Source: Thiomicrospira sp. ALE5 (lineage in GTDB: Bacteria; Pseudomonadota; Gammaproteobacteria; Thiomicrospirales; Thiomicrospiraceae). Taken from it: a DNA stretch of 64,000 bases. The first letter of the stretch is position 1; each line of letters starts with the position of its first letter. Both the position numbers and the translations under genes were made by a program. This document shows positions 47,503 through 57,065 of the stretch, one piece after another. The stretch spans positions 879,960 to 943,959 of the forward strand of contig NZ_FOYY01000003.1 of assembly GCF_900112445.1 (NCBI RefSeq). The letters are read 5' to 3'. A model generated the notes under the pieces. The model did no database searches, was not told where the DNA came from, and saw nothing but the letters and a program-made list of their open reading frames with translations.

Positions 47503-49779
47503 TTAAAGTGAACCGTATTTTTTACGCATACGCTGACGCACTATTTCGGCTAGGGTGTTAAAAAAGAAGGTGAAAATAAACAACACTAAACCGGACAGGA
47601 ACAGCACACGATAATGAGTACTATCGACTTCGGTTTCCGCCATTTCAACCGCCAGGTTGGCCGCTAAGGTTCGCATTCCCTCAAAGATATTGACGTCCAT
47701 TAATGGCGTATTACCCGATGCCATTAATACGATCATCGTTTCGCCCACCCCACGTCCAAAGCCCAGCATAACCGCTGAAAAAATACCCGGACTGGCCGTT
47801 GGCAGCACGACACCGACCATAGTCTGCCAACCACTGGCACCCAACGCATAGGAACCGTTAACTAGATAACGTGGCACACTGTAAATCGCGTCTTCGGCCA
47901 CCGAAAAGATGGTCGGAATTAAAGCAAAGCCCATTGCAAAGCCGATCACCATCGCGTTGCGTTGATCAAAATCAATCCCAGCACTATTGGTCAACCAATC
48001 ACGCATATCACCGTTAAAGAACATCCTCTCAATCGGTACACTCATGCTGAGGGCAAACCAACCCAAGAAAATGACCACCGGTAACATCAAAACCGCTCTA
48101 CGCCCAATCGGCACCATTAAACGAATCTTTTCGGGCAACCGAGACCAGCCATATCCAAACAGCAGTATGCCTATGGGTACGACAAAAACGATGGCAAAAA
48201 AGCCTGGTAAATTTGCTTCCATGTAGGGTGCCAACCAAAGACCCGCAAGGAAACCTAAAATAACGGTAGGCAAGGCTTCAATAAGCTCAACAGACGGCTT
48301 AATCCATTGACGCGTTTTTTTGTCCATAAAAAACGCGGTGTAGATGGCAGCAAAGATCGCAATCGGTACGGCAAATAACATTGAGTAGAGCGCGGCCTTA
48401 ATCGTCCCAAAGGTTAAGGGCGTGAGTGACATTTTGCCTTCGAAGTCGTCGGTTGCACCTGTAGACTGCCAAGTATGGGTCGGCTCTGAATACCCCTCAT
48501 ACCACACCTTTTTCCATAAGGATGAAAATGAAATTTGAGGGTGAGGATTGTGAATGTCATAGCTAATTAAACGTCCCGACTGGGTTTCAACTAGGGCACC
48601 GTTTTCGCGCGGTGCAAAGCGGATAAAGTTAATCGGATCTTGTAAACCCGTAGCCACTCCTTTTAAGTGACGTTCCGACGTAGAGTAGAACAGATTAAAT
48701 TGTCCATCGTTGTCACCAAGGGCTAACCCGCGACGCGTACCTTCAATACCTATGGCGGTAATCGGCTGCTCACTGCGTGAAAAATCACGAATTTCTTGTA
48801 ATGCGAAATCATTATTACGATCCCGCACCGGAAACCATTGAACTACGCGACCCTTATCGGTACCAAATAACATCGAGGTATTACCATTGAGGTATTTAGC
48901 CGTTGTAATCGTCTCATCAGGACGAACAACACGTAGCTGCTGCAACAATTCCGGCTGCTCTATATTACTTATTTGGTAATAACGCGCGAGACCATCACGC
49001 GCAACCAACACCAAATCACGCATATTCCTGGCAAGCATTATGTAGTCGGCAACAAAATCGGTACTAATTTGAGATTGCGCCCTTGGGCGAAGCTGAATTT
49101 CATCAGAAATAAACGACGTCCGCTTGGTATAGGTTTGAATACTGACTTTATCTGAAAAATTAGATTGAGCAACAATCATCATGCGCTCATCAACATCTCG
49201 TACCGCTAATCGATCAACAGGACCATCATGGATTGCCTTGGGCTCTTCTCCAAAAGGCCAATCCACCACCGGCGTAATGACCCGTTGACCATCAGGATAG
49301 GTTAACTCAAAACGTATTTGGCCTAATATGACGCCTCCATCACCTAAACCAAACGCAAAACGATTCGTTGGCTCATCTACTAGGGTGAAGCTAGTAATTT
49401 GCGTGCCCACTGGCACAGGTACTCTTTCATCAAGTAACACATCGGCATTTTCTGTAGAAAAGCCAAGTATCTGACCCAGATCAGTAATACGTACCCCGAC
49501 TTCTTTATAATCATCAATGGCATAATGCACTGTACTCTGATCAATTCCACCCGGCACGAGCATCTCAGTGCGTTTGTCTATGTCTGCTGACACGAACATC
49601 GGCAACACAACATAAATCAAAAAAAACATTATCAGGAAAACGGCAAAAATAATCCCTATTCCGCCGCTACTAATACCATATTTTGCGGTATGATCAAGAA
49701 TACGACGACGTAATAAACGCCGTTTCGAGCGTTGACCAGTTAAGGCCTCATTAAGATTGTCTTTGGCAAGCTGGCTCAT
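47503..49779 (-). CDS. pstC: Phosphate ABC transporter permease PstC (long form)
   Basis: Inner-membrane permease of 758 residues (E. coli PstC 319). The first membrane helix is at about 38-65 and is followed by a long beta-rich extracytoplasmic region (about 70-440) with repeats resembling beta-propeller blades (for example TSMLFGTDKGRVVQWFPV). The permease part begins at about 450 with GTIKAALYSMLFAVPIAIFA and contains the coupling loop YALGASGWQTMVGVVLP. This large domain is known in gammaproteobacterial PstC proteins; its task is unclear. It is the first gene of the phosphate operon, behind a Pho-box-like promoter. Confidence 0.94.
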   Translation of the reverse strand: MSQLAKDNLNEALTGQRSKRRLLRRRILDHTAKYGISSGGIGIIFAVFLIMFFLIYVVLPMFVSADIDKRTEMLVPGGIDQSTVHYAIDDYKEVGVRITDLGQILGFSTENADVLLDERVPVPVGTQITSFTLVDEPTNRFAFGLGDGGVILGQIRFELTYPDGQRVITPVVDWPFGEEPKAIHDGPVDRLAVRDVDERMMIVAQSNFSDKVSIQTYTKRTSFISDEIQLRPRAQSQISTDFVADYIMLARNMRDLVLVARDGLARYYQISNIEQPELLQQLRVVRPDETITTAKYLNGNTSMLFGTDKGRVVQWFPVRDRNNDFALQEIRDFSRSEQPITAIGIEGTRRGLALGDNDGQFNLFYSTSERHLKGVATGLQDPINFIRFAPRENGALVETQSGRLISYDIHNPHPQISFSSLWKKVWYEGYSEPTHTWQSTGATDDFEGKMSLTPLTFGTIKAALYSMLFAVPIAIFAAIYTAFFMDKKTRQWIKPSVELIEALPTVILGFLAGLWLAPYMEANLPGFFAIVFVVPIGILLFGYGWSRLPEKIRLMVPIGRRAVLMLPVVIFLGWFALSMSVPIERMFFNGDMRDWLTNSAGIDFDQRNAMVIGFAMGFALIPTIFSVAEDAIYSVPRYLVNGSYALGASGWQTMVGVVLPTASPGIFSAVMLGFGRGVGETMIVLMASGNTPLMDVNIFEGMRTLAANLAVEMAETEVDSTHYRVLFLSGLVLFIFTFFFNTLAEIVRQRMRKKYGSL

Positions 49780-49817
49780 TTGAACGGATTTCCACCCTGT
49801 TAGATTAATTTCAACAC

Positions 49818-49851
49818 ACTATATCGAGCCAATATTACAGCTATGTGTCAA
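49818..49851 (-). promoter_or_regulatory. Pho-box-like promoter of the pstC operon
   Basis: On the minus strand, TTGACAC-N4-CTGTAAT (49834-49851) resembles a degenerate Pho box. TATAGT (49818-49823) follows 10 bp later, the -10 spacing typical of PhoB-activated promoters. Confidence 0.65.
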
Positions 49852-49877
49852 AATAGATTTAATTTCAGCCTGCAATC

Positions 49878-49906
49878 GCACCAAAAGCAAATCAAATGCA
49901 CCAAAA
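49878..49906 (+). promoter_or_regulatory. Possible NtrC half-sites upstream of glnA
   Basis: Two direct copies of GCACCAAAA (49878-49886 and 49898-49906) lie 20 bp apart, 108-150 bp upstream of the sigma-54-like element. GCACCA is the left half of the NtrC site (TGCACCA-N4-TGGTGCA); the right halves are poor, so this is tentative. Confidence 0.35.
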
Positions 49907-50013
49907 TAGAATATTGCCGTTTAAGGACTAGGTGACTAAAAACCAAATTCGAATACAAAATTCATTTTTAAATCAACAGGGTACACGCAACTAAATTACA
50001 AAAAATGAATAAC

Positions 50014-50029
50014 TGGCACGGTTTCCGCT
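50014..50029 (+). promoter_or_regulatory. Sigma-54-type promoter of glnA
   Basis: TGGCACG (50014-50020) is a perfect -24 element; after 4 bp comes CCGCT, which keeps the essential GC of the -12 element (consensus TTGCW). The GG and GC are correctly spaced. It is 49 bp upstream of the glnA ATG, where NtrC-dependent glnA promoters usually lie. Confidence 0.75.
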
Positions 50030-50077
50030 TTAATATCAATGACAATATAATTACAACCACAACGAAGGATAAAGATT

Positions 50078-51484
50078 ATGTCGCAAGCTATTTTCGATCT
50101 CATCAAAGAACAAGATATTAAATGGGCTGATTTGCGTTTCACCGACACGATTGGCAAGGAACAACATGTCACCATTCCTGCTACTGAGGTAGACGAAGAC
50201 TTTTTCGAAGACGGCCATAGTTTTGACGGCTCATCAATCCGTGGTTGGAAAGGAATCCAAAACTCTGATATGTTGTTGATGCCTCAAACTGATGGTTTTT
50301 ATTCAGATCCATTTACCAATGATCCCACCATTGTTATCCGATGCATGATTGTTGAACCCTCAACATTAGAACCCTATGAAAAGGATCCACGCGGCATTGC
50401 CAAGAAAGCGGAAATGTATTTAAAGTCTACCGGCATAGCTGATTCGGCATTTTTTGGCCCAGAACCAGAGTTTTTCGTGTTTGATGATGTGCGCTGGGGT
50501 GCAGATATGTCTGGCTCATTTGTTAAGATCGATGGTGGTGAATCATCATGGAACTCTGAAAAAGTTTACGAAGGCGGTAATATGGGTCACCGTCCAAAAG
50601 TTAAAGGTGGTTATTTCCCAGTTCCACCGGTTGATCAGCTACATGAAGTTCGTGCTGATATCTGCGCTATGGCCGAAGCAATTGGCTTGAAAATTGAAGC
50701 GCATCACCACGAAGTGGCTAACAGTGGCCAATGCGAGTTAGCCATTGCCGGCAACACTCTAACGGCTAAAGCTGACGAAGTGCAAATGCTTAAGTATGCC
50801 GTGCATAATACTTGCCACCAGTTAGGCAAGACCGCTACCTTTATGCCTAAGCCTGTTGTAGGCGATAATGGTTCAGGGATGCACATTAACCAGTCGCTTT
50901 CAAAAGGTGGTAAAAATATCTTTGCGGGTGATGTCTATTCTGGTTTGTCACAAGAAGCACTATGGTACATTGGTGGTCTGATGAAGCATGCTCGTGCATT
51001 AAATGCTTTCACTAACCCAGGCACTAACTCTTACAAGCGTTTGGTACCCGGCTTCGAAGCGCCGATCTTACTAGCTTACTCAGGCTCTAACCGTTCAGCG
51101 TCCATCCGTATTCCTTATGCGGCCTCAGAACGTGGTCGTCGTGTTGAATTACGCTTCCCAGACCCAACGGCTAACCCATATCTAGCCTTTGCCGCTTCGT
51201 TAATGGCTGGCCTAGACGGTATTATCAACAAGATTGACCCAGGCGCACCGGCTGAGAAAGATTTATATGATCTACCACCAGAAGAAGAAGCTACCTTTGA
51301 AACAGTGTGCTCTTCTCTAGAAGAGGCATTAGATGCGCTTGATAAAGACCGCGCGTTCTTAACGGCAGGTGGCGTATTCACTGATGAAGCGATCGATTCA
51401 TATATCGCACTGAAAATGGAAGACGTGACTCGCATGCGCGCAACCACGCATCCGATTGAGTTTGATATGTATTACTCAGCTTAA
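50078..51484 (+). CDS. glnA: Glutamine synthetase, type I
   Basis: Makes glutamine from glutamate and ammonia using ATP; the main ammonium-assimilating enzyme. The 468-residue length is that of the E. coli enzyme. The N-terminal beta-grasp part has [18 protein letters not shown]. The catalytic part has the [13 protein letters not shown] metal site, the [11 protein letters not shown] (GSGMH) motif and the ATP segment [18 protein letters not shown]. Tyr397 in [11 protein letters not shown] is exactly at the adenylylation position, so GlnE control is expected. Upstream are a sigma-54-type promoter and possible NtrC half-sites. A ribosome site (CGAAGGATAAAG) precedes the ATG. It is a single-gene unit ended by a terminator. 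Confidence 0.98.
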   Translation: MSQAIFDLIKEQDIKWADLRFTDTIGKEQHVTIPATEVDEDFFEDGHSFDGSSIRGWKGIQNSDMLLMPQTDGFYSDPFTNDPTIVIRCMIVEPSTLEPYEKDPRGIAKKAEMYLKSTGIADSAFFGPEPEFFVFDDVRWGADMSGSFVKIDGGESSWNSEKVYEGGNMGHRPKVKGGYFPVPPVDQLHEVRADICAMAEAIGLKIEAHHHEVANSGQCELAIAGNTLTAKADEVQMLKYAVHNTCHQLGKTATFMPKPVVGDNGSGMHINQSLSKGGKNIFAGDVYSGLSQEALWYIGGLMKHARALNAFTNPGTNSYKRLVPGFEAPILLAYSGSNRSASIRIPYAASERGRRVELRFPDPTANPYLAFAASLMAGLDGIINKIDPGAPAEKDLYDLPPEEEATFETVCSSLEEALDALDKDRAFLTAGGVFTDEAIDSYIALKMEDVTRMRATTHPIEFDMYYSA

Positions 51485-51492
51485 TCGATTCT

Positions 51493-51510
51493 CTGGAGAG
51501 CGATCTCCAG
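51493..51510 (+). other. Small hairpin with GCGA loop after glnA
   Basis: 7-bp perfect stem CTGGAGA/TCTCCAG closed by a GCGA (GNRA-type) tetraloop, 8 bp after the glnA stop and before the main terminator. It could protect the mRNA 3' end. Confidence 0.5.
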
Positions 51511-51526
51511 ATAGAAACCTACGCAT

Positions 51527-51555
51527 AAAAAACCCAGCTTAATGTTGGGTTTTTT
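51527..51555. terminator. Bidirectional terminator between glnA and lnt
   Basis: 12-bp stem (AAAAAACCCAGC and GTTGGGTTTTTT, one G-U pair) with T runs on both strands; serves the convergent glnA and lnt operons. Confidence 0.88.
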
Positions 51556-51557
51556 GT

Positions 51558-53120
51558 TTAACGCAACCAACCTTGTACAATTTCACTAAAGTTATTTCTT
51601 TTAAGATAAACCGCAATCATTAGCAAAATCCACGACCAAATTAAAACAGGCCAATGTGTCCAACGACTAAAGGGAGTTTGTCCTTCATAAGGCTGAATAT
51701 GACCTCGCAATACACCCACTTCATAGGCTGGAATCTGCTGCTTAACCTGACCATCTACGCCAATAATGACGGTATAGCCCGTATTGGTCACGCGTGCTAT
51801 TTCACGCCCAAGCTCACGCGCACGCATCTGCGCTTCTTGACGCAGTTGTGCCGGCTCTAAGGTATGACTAAACCAGGCATCATTACTGGCGGTAATTAAA
51901 AACCTGGCCTGCGGTACATCCCTGGCAATCAAAGCACCAAACATCATCTCAAAACAAATCGATACACCCACAGAATGCCCAGCCAATTCCATTAATGGCT
52001 GTCGCGCTGGACCGGCACTAAACTGCGAAAAGGGCAAATTAAGATAGTCAGCAACCGATTCAATGACCCCAGACATCGGGTAATACTCACCAAATAACAC
52101 CAACTTACGTTTATGGTAAATTTGATCAGGTTGACGCAGATTAATCATAGAGTTGAAGTATTGATTGGCGCTCGGGTCGGGGCGCGTAATGGCTCCCACT
52201 ACAATATCACGCGATTGCAATTGTGCATCACCCACAAAGTGTCGTAGCAGGCCTGCTGCTGCTTGATCATAATAGCCAGGAATCGCCGTTTCTGGCCACA
52301 CCACAATTTGCGCATCCAAGTGCTCACGCGTTAAACGCGTATACAAGCGCATCATATTGGCAAACTCTGATGTCTGCCATTTAATATCTTGCGAAATATT
52401 ACCCTGAATCAAGGCAACCGATACCGGATCATCAACAGGGTTAACCCAAGCTACTTTTTGCAAGCTTCCGCCAAGCGGCCACAAGAAAACCATCACTAAA
52501 GCGGCAGGCAAGACTTGACGGTACTGCAGCATCCATACCAACAGGCCTGCGGTCATTGCAACAGCAAAACTCACACCATAAACACCGAATACAGGTGCAT
52601 AACCATCCAGCCAGGTGTCCAAGTGCGAAGTGCCCATTAACAAGAAAGGCAAGCCTCCAAAGGTATGGGTGCGCAACCACTCGACCAACACCCAAACAGC
52701 TGGCATCAACCACAACAGGGCTGCACCCGGCCAATTATGCGATGCTAATTTACGAATTACCAGGCCTGCTAAAGCGACAAAACTGGATAACAGCAGCACA
52801 AACAAGGCAACGAGAATAATAGCGGCTAGCAGGCCTGCTTCTGAATAAAAATAAATACTCGAGAATAACCAGCTTACACCCACGCCAAATTGGCCAATAC
52901 CGAACCACAGACCATATCGCGCACCATCTGCCAAACTGTTTGACTTGGCCAACCATAGCCAAAACAAGCCGGTCAGGCCAGCTAAAGCGAACGGAGATAA
53001 CTCAAAGGGTGCAAAACCCAACACGGTCATGGCGCCAAAAATAATGGCTAAACCTGCCCAACGATTTGGTACCAAGGCTTGGCCAAACGCGACTAATGCA
53101 TGTTTGAGTTTAATCATCAA
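51558..53120 (-). CDS. lnt: Apolipoprotein N-acyltransferase
   Basis: Inner-membrane enzyme that adds the third acyl chain to lipoproteins. The 520 residues match E. coli Lnt (512). About six N-terminal membrane helices are followed by a periplasmic nitrilase-like domain with the expected triad: Glu in VVWPETAIPGYY, Lys in YHKRKLVLFGEYYP and Cys in GVSICFEMMFG. A last helix (WPVLIWSWILLMIAVYL) closes the protein. It is the last gene of miaB-ybeZ-ybeY-corC-lnt and overlaps corC by 11 bp. Four CAGGCCTG copies (52248-52837) lie mostly in its membrane part, writing Ala-Gly-Leu-Leu. Confidence 0.96.
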   Translation of the reverse strand: MMIKLKHALVAFGQALVPNRWAGLAIIFGAMTVLGFAPFELSPFALAGLTGLFWLWLAKSNSLADGARYGLWFGIGQFGVGVSWLFSSIYFYSEAGLLAAIILVALFVLLLSSFVALAGLVIRKLASHNWPGAALLWLMPAVWVLVEWLRTHTFGGLPFLLMGTSHLDTWLDGYAPVFGVYGVSFAVAMTAGLLVWMLQYRQVLPAALVMVFLWPLGGSLQKVAWVNPVDDPVSVALIQGNISQDIKWQTSEFANMMRLYTRLTREHLDAQIVVWPETAIPGYYDQAAAGLLRHFVGDAQLQSRDIVVGAITRPDPSANQYFNSMINLRQPDQIYHKRKLVLFGEYYPMSGVIESVADYLNLPFSQFSAGPARQPLMELAGHSVGVSICFEMMFGALIARDVPQARFLITASNDAWFSHTLEPAQLRQEAQMRARELGREIARVTNTGYTVIIGVDGQVKQQIPAYEVGVLRGHIQPYEGQTPFSRWTHWPVLIWSWILLMIAVYLKRNNFSEIVQGWLR

Positions 53121-53985
53121 TATCAGCAGACCCAGCGTCTGATGCTTTATTCACCGGCTTGACTAAGAATAAATGGACACGCCGACTATCCGCTTTTAAA
53201 ACACGAAAATTAAACCCTTGCAGCACAAGCTCTTCGCCTTTTTGCGGAACATGTCCTAAGTGTGTTGCAATTAAGCCACCAAGTGTTTCAATATTGCTGT
53301 CATGATCCAATACTACTTTAAATGTCTCGGCAAAAACCTCAAGTGGTGTAATGGCTTGTACTTTAAAACTGGTGCCATTTTGCGCCTTGATTAAAGCTTC
53401 TTCATCTTCATCATGCTCATCTTCAATTTCACCGACGATTTGCTCAAGGACATCTTCAATGGTAACTACGCCGGCCAGTCCGGCATACTCATCTACCACC
53501 AGTGCCATGTGGTTGTGACTAGACTTAAATTCACGCAGCAACACGTTAACCCGCTTACTCTCGGGAATAAACACCGGTTTGCGGTAAATTGAGCGCAGGT
53601 CTTCAATCGAATTTAATTGACCCTGCACCATGAGCTTCAAAACATCTTTTGCCAGCAAAATACCTAATACTTGATCTTTCGTTTCGGAAATAACGGGATA
53701 ACGAGAATGGGCAGAGCGGGCAATTTCACTCAAAATGACGTCTAAAGGTTCAGACTCATCAATGACATCGACTTGAGGGCGCGGCACCATAATGTCGCGC
53801 ACCCGCATCTCATTAACATCTAACACCCCTTCAATCATAAAAAAAGCGTCATGATCGATTAGTCCCTGCTGTTGCGCATCTTTCAGCAGGGTGATAAGGT
53901 CGTCTAAATCCTCCGGTTCATTCGAAAATACACGGGCGATACGATCTATCCAAGACGACCTGCTACTACTGTCACTTTCACTCAT
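53110..53985 (-). CDS. corC: CorC/YbeX-type CBS-domain protein
   Basis: Cytosolic protein of 291 residues with two CBS domains (about 65-190; first contains MRVRDIMVPRPQVDVIDE, second GVVTIEDVLEQIVGEIEDEHD) and a C-terminal CorC_HlyC transporter-associated domain (about 205-285). E. coli YbeX/CorC was tied to Mg and Co efflux, and more recent work links it to ribosome metabolism. The neighbours YbeY and YbeZ support the latter. It overlaps lnt by 11 bp. Confidence 0.95.
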   Translation of the reverse strand: MSESDSSSRSSWIDRIARVFSNEPEDLDDLITLLKDAQQQGLIDHDAFFMIEGVLDVNEMRVRDIMVPRPQVDVIDESEPLDVILSEIARSAHSRYPVISETKDQVLGILLAKDVLKLMVQGQLNSIEDLRSIYRKPVFIPESKRVNVLLREFKSSHNHMALVVDEYAGLAGVVTIEDVLEQIVGEIEDEHDEDEEALIKAQNGTSFKVQAITPLEVFAETFKVVLDHDSNIETLGGLIATHLGHVPQKGEELVLQGFNFRVLKADSRRVHLFLVKPVNKASDAGSADIDD

Positions 53986-54032
53986 GGTGAGGGCTTAACT
54001 CCATTGCAATAAAATAAATTAAAATAATAAGA

Positions 54033-54545
54033 TTAGTAAGGATCGGCAAAACCTAACTTGCGCAGAATACACGACTCCAATCGCTCCATTAGCGCCGCTT
54101 CGTCATCTTTAATATGATCAAATCCATGTAAATGCAAGTAACCATGAATTAATAAATGCGCCCAATGAGCTTCTGTCGCAATGGCCATGTCTTGTGCCTC
54201 TGCTAACATCACTGGCACACAAAATACTAAATCACCTAAATGCGGCCTACCCAATTCGGCCAATAGCTCAGGGGGCAAACAGGCATCATCCCAATCATCG
54301 ACAGGAAAAGAGAGTACATTGGTCGGTTTATTAATACCTCGGTAGCTTTCATTTAGCTGCTGACTTTCAGCCGCATCCACAAATCTAAGCGTGATAATAT
54401 AATCTTGATCCGCAAACTCATCAGCATCAAAGGCTACTAATTCGGCCTGCGCCGACGCTAACCAGCCTAAGCATTGCGCCTCAGTCGGTAACTCTGGATC
54501 ATCTTCAACAACCTGTATATCAAGTTCAAACATGGCTAGGCTCAA
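54033..54545 (-). CDS. ybeY: Endoribonuclease YbeY
   Basis: Zinc-dependent endoribonuclease of 170 residues needed for 16S rRNA 3'-end maturation and ribosome quality control. The metal motif HGYLHLHGFDH (HGxLHLxGxDH, near residue 130) is complete, and the conserved Arg lies in ESYRGINKPTNVLSFP. It is overlapped by 4 bp by the upstream ybeZ (phoH-like) gene, the usual arrangement. Confidence 0.97.
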   Translation of the reverse strand: MSLAMFELDIQVVEDDPELPTEAQCLGWLASAQAELVAFDADEFADQDYIITLRFVDAAESQQLNESYRGINKPTNVLSFPVDDWDDACLPPELLAELGRPHLGDLVFCVPVMLAEAQDMAIATEAHWAHLLIHGYLHLHGFDHIKDDEAALMERLESCILRKLGFADPY

Positions 54546-55528
54546 TTATGGGGCATTGGCTTTGATTGTTCATAGGCCTGCACGATGCGTTGTACTAACT
54601 TATGGCGCACGACGTCTTTGACTTGAAAAAACGTAAAACCGATTTCATCTAAATCCGCTAAAACCTCAATCGCATCTCGCAAACCGGATTTTTGATGCTT
54701 CGGCAAATCACATTGCGTAATATCTCCGGTCACGGCCAAACGAGAATTAAAACCCATTCGGGTTAATAGCATCTTCATCTGTTCAATAGTGGTATTCTGG
54801 GCTTCATCCAAGATAATAAAGGCTTCATTGAGCGTACGGCCCCGCATAAAAGCAAGCGGCGCAATTTCAATAACGTTTTTTTCGATCAAGCGCTCAACAG
54901 CTTCAAAGCCCAACATATCGAACAGTGCATCGTATAGCGGGCGCAAATAAGGATCCACCTTTTGAGTAAGATCGCCTGGTAAAAAACCCAGTTTCTCACC
55001 GGCCTCGACAGCAGGCCTGGTCAAGACGATTCGTCGCACCTGATCCGCTTCGAGCGCCGCTACCGCACAGGCCACCGCCAGATAGGTTTTACCCGTACCC
55101 GCCGGGCCTATGCCAAAGTTCACTTCATTATTTTTCATCGCCCGGACATACTGGGTTTGATTGGGATTACGGGTTTTAATTTGCTTACGCTTAACACGAA
55201 TAAGTTCAAAACCCTCGGTGCTGCTTGCAGCGGCCTGCGCCAGACCTTGTTGAATATCTGCAGAACTCAGTAACAAATGCAGGTCTTCAGGCAACAGCGT
55301 TTTATGTTCCGCTTCCGCATACCAAGTGCGTACAGCCCGCTCAGCCGTTACCAAACGGCTTGGATGGCCGGTGATTTTAAATTTAAAGCCTAGATGGTTA
55401 ATCTCCACGCCAAGCTTTAGCTCTAGGTCACTAATGTGCTGATTGTGCCAGCCACAAAAATTTTGCAGCTGCTCGTTTGATTCTGGGGTTAACTCAAATA
55501 CAATCGAGTCCAATTGGCTTTCACTCAT
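54542..55528 (-). CDS. ybeZ: PhoH-like ATPase YbeZ
   Basis: P-loop ATPase of 328 residues, partner of YbeY in RNA metabolism. A short N-terminal KH-like region is followed by Walker A GPAGTGKTYLAVACAV and the PhoH core RRIVLTRPAVEAGEKLGFLP, with Walker B-like AFIILDEAQNTT and then LAVTGDITQCDLP. The ybeY gene starts within its stop codon region. One CAGGCCTG copy is at 55012. Despite the name it is not part of the Pho regulon by any sign seen here. Confidence 0.96.
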   Translation of the reverse strand: MSESQLDSIVFELTPESNEQLQNFCGWHNQHISDLELKLGVEINHLGFKFKITGHPSRLVTAERAVRTWYAEAEHKTLLPEDLHLLLSSADIQQGLAQAAASSTEGFELIRVKRKQIKTRNPNQTQYVRAMKNNEVNFGIGPAGTGKTYLAVACAVAALEADQVRRIVLTRPAVEAGEKLGFLPGDLTQKVDPYLRPLYDALFDMLGFEAVERLIEKNVIEIAPLAFMRGRTLNEAFIILDEAQNTTIEQMKMLLTRMGFNSRLAVTGDITQCDLPKHQKSGLRDAIEVLADLDEIGFTFFQVKDVVRHKLVQRIVQAYEQSKPMPHN

Positions 55529-55534
55529 AAGACA

Positions 55535-56974
55535 TTACAACGCATAGTAGGCTACAGGATCACGTTGCAAGCCTGCTTCTGGTTCATCAACCACCTTACC
55601 TCGCAGGGAATTAGTTAAGGCTTCATGAATCTCGACATCTACAAACTGACCAATCATATCAATACGGCCAGGAAAATTAACCACGCGATTATTTTCAGTG
55701 CGTCCAGCCACTTCATCAGTGGATCGTCGTGATAAACGCTCAACTAATACCCGCTGCTTAGTGCCAATCATCGCTTCGCTGTAGGCTTGAGTTTGCTCAT
55801 TCAACAAGGCTTGCAACGCATATAAACGCTGCTTTTTTTCATCCATCGACACATCATCAGGCAAACTCGATGCCGGCGTGCCGGGGCGTGGGCTATAAAT
55901 AAAACTAAACGAACGATCGTATTTCAACTCTTCGACTAGCTTCATAGTGGCTTCAAAATCTGCATGAGTTTCACCGGGGAAACCAATAATAAAATCACCC
56001 GACAAACTTAAATTTGGACGATGCGCCCGCACTTTGCGAATAATCGACTTATATTCCAACGCCAAGTGATTACGCTTCATCAAGGCCAAAATTCGGTCTG
56101 AACCAGATTGAATCGGTAGGTGTAAATGAGATACCAACTCGGGAATTTCACCAAACGCATTAATAATATTGCTGGTCATTTCATTGGGGTGTGAAGTGGT
56201 ATAACGAATCCGGTCAATGCCTGGAATTAAACGTATTGCGTGCATTAAAATCGCTAAATCGGCGATGTCACCATCGGCCATCACACCCCGATAGGCATTA
56301 ACATTCTGACCCAGTAAATTGATTTCACGCACCCCCTGTTCGGCTAGCATACGTACCTCAGCTAGCACATCATTAAACGGCCGGCTGACCTCTTCGCCAC
56401 GGGTATAGGGCACCACACAAAAGGTACAATATTTTGAACAGCCTTCCATAATCGACACAAAGGCCGATACGCCGGTGGATTCTGGCTTAGGCAAATGATC
56501 AAACTTTTCAATTTCTGGAAAAGAAATATCAATCACCGCTTTAGCCTTGCCATCTCGTGCACGCGCACCTAACGCATCGTTAATCATATTCGGTAAACGA
56601 TGCAGGGTTTGTGGCCCAAAAATTACATCCACATAGGGCGCACGTTTACGAATAACCTTTCCCTCTTGTGAAGCGACACAACCACCAACGCCAATCACCC
56701 GATTAGGCTTTTCCGCTTTCCACTTTTTCCATTTACCCAGTTCATCAAATACTTTTTCTTGCGCTTTTTCGCGCACCGAACAGGTATTCATCAACACTAC
56801 ATCGGCTTCTTCTGGGGTTTCAACCAAACGCAAACCATGGGTGTTCTCAAGCAAATTAGCCATCTTTTCTGAATCATACTCATTCATTTGACAGCCATAG
56901 GTTTTAATCAATAACCCACCGCCAACAATCGAGCTCGTTAAAGACGTATCTTGCTTTGTTAATAGATCACTCAT
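55535..56974 (-). CDS. miaB: tRNA-2-methylthio-N6-dimethylallyladenosine synthase MiaB
   Basis: Radical-SAM methylthiotransferase that modifies A37 of tRNAs reading UNN codons. The 479 residues include the three Cys of the auxiliary cluster ([24 protein letters not shown] and [11 protein letters not shown]), the radical-SAM motif [18 protein letters not shown] and a C-terminal TRAM domain (about 395-460). An N-terminal extension of about 20 residues precedes LIKTYGCQ. It is first in the group with ybeZ, ybeY, corC and lnt, 6 bp before ybeZ. Confidence 0.97.
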   Translation of the reverse strand: MSDLLTKQDTSLTSSIVGGGLLIKTYGCQMNEYDSEKMANLLENTHGLRLVETPEEADVVLMNTCSVREKAQEKVFDELGKWKKWKAEKPNRVIGVGGCVASQEGKVIRKRAPYVDVIFGPQTLHRLPNMINDALGARARDGKAKAVIDISFPEIEKFDHLPKPESTGVSAFVSIMEGCSKYCTFCVVPYTRGEEVSRPFNDVLAEVRMLAEQGVREINLLGQNVNAYRGVMADGDIADLAILMHAIRLIPGIDRIRYTTSHPNEMTSNIINAFGEIPELVSHLHLPIQSGSDRILALMKRNHLALEYKSIIRKVRAHRPNLSLSGDFIIGFPGETHADFEATMKLVEELKYDRSFSFIYSPRPGTPASSLPDDVSMDEKKQRLYALQALLNEQTQAYSEAMIGTKQRVLVERLSRRSTDEVAGRTENNRVVNFPGRIDMIGQFVDVEIHEALTNSLRGKVVDEPEAGLQRDPVAYYAL

Positions 56975-57065
56975 GTTGCTTTACCTTATAAATCAGATGG
57001 TTAATAGGCACCAGCCAAGAAAAATAGCCGCATAGCTTACCATAAATCTTTACCCTTGCGTTGAG

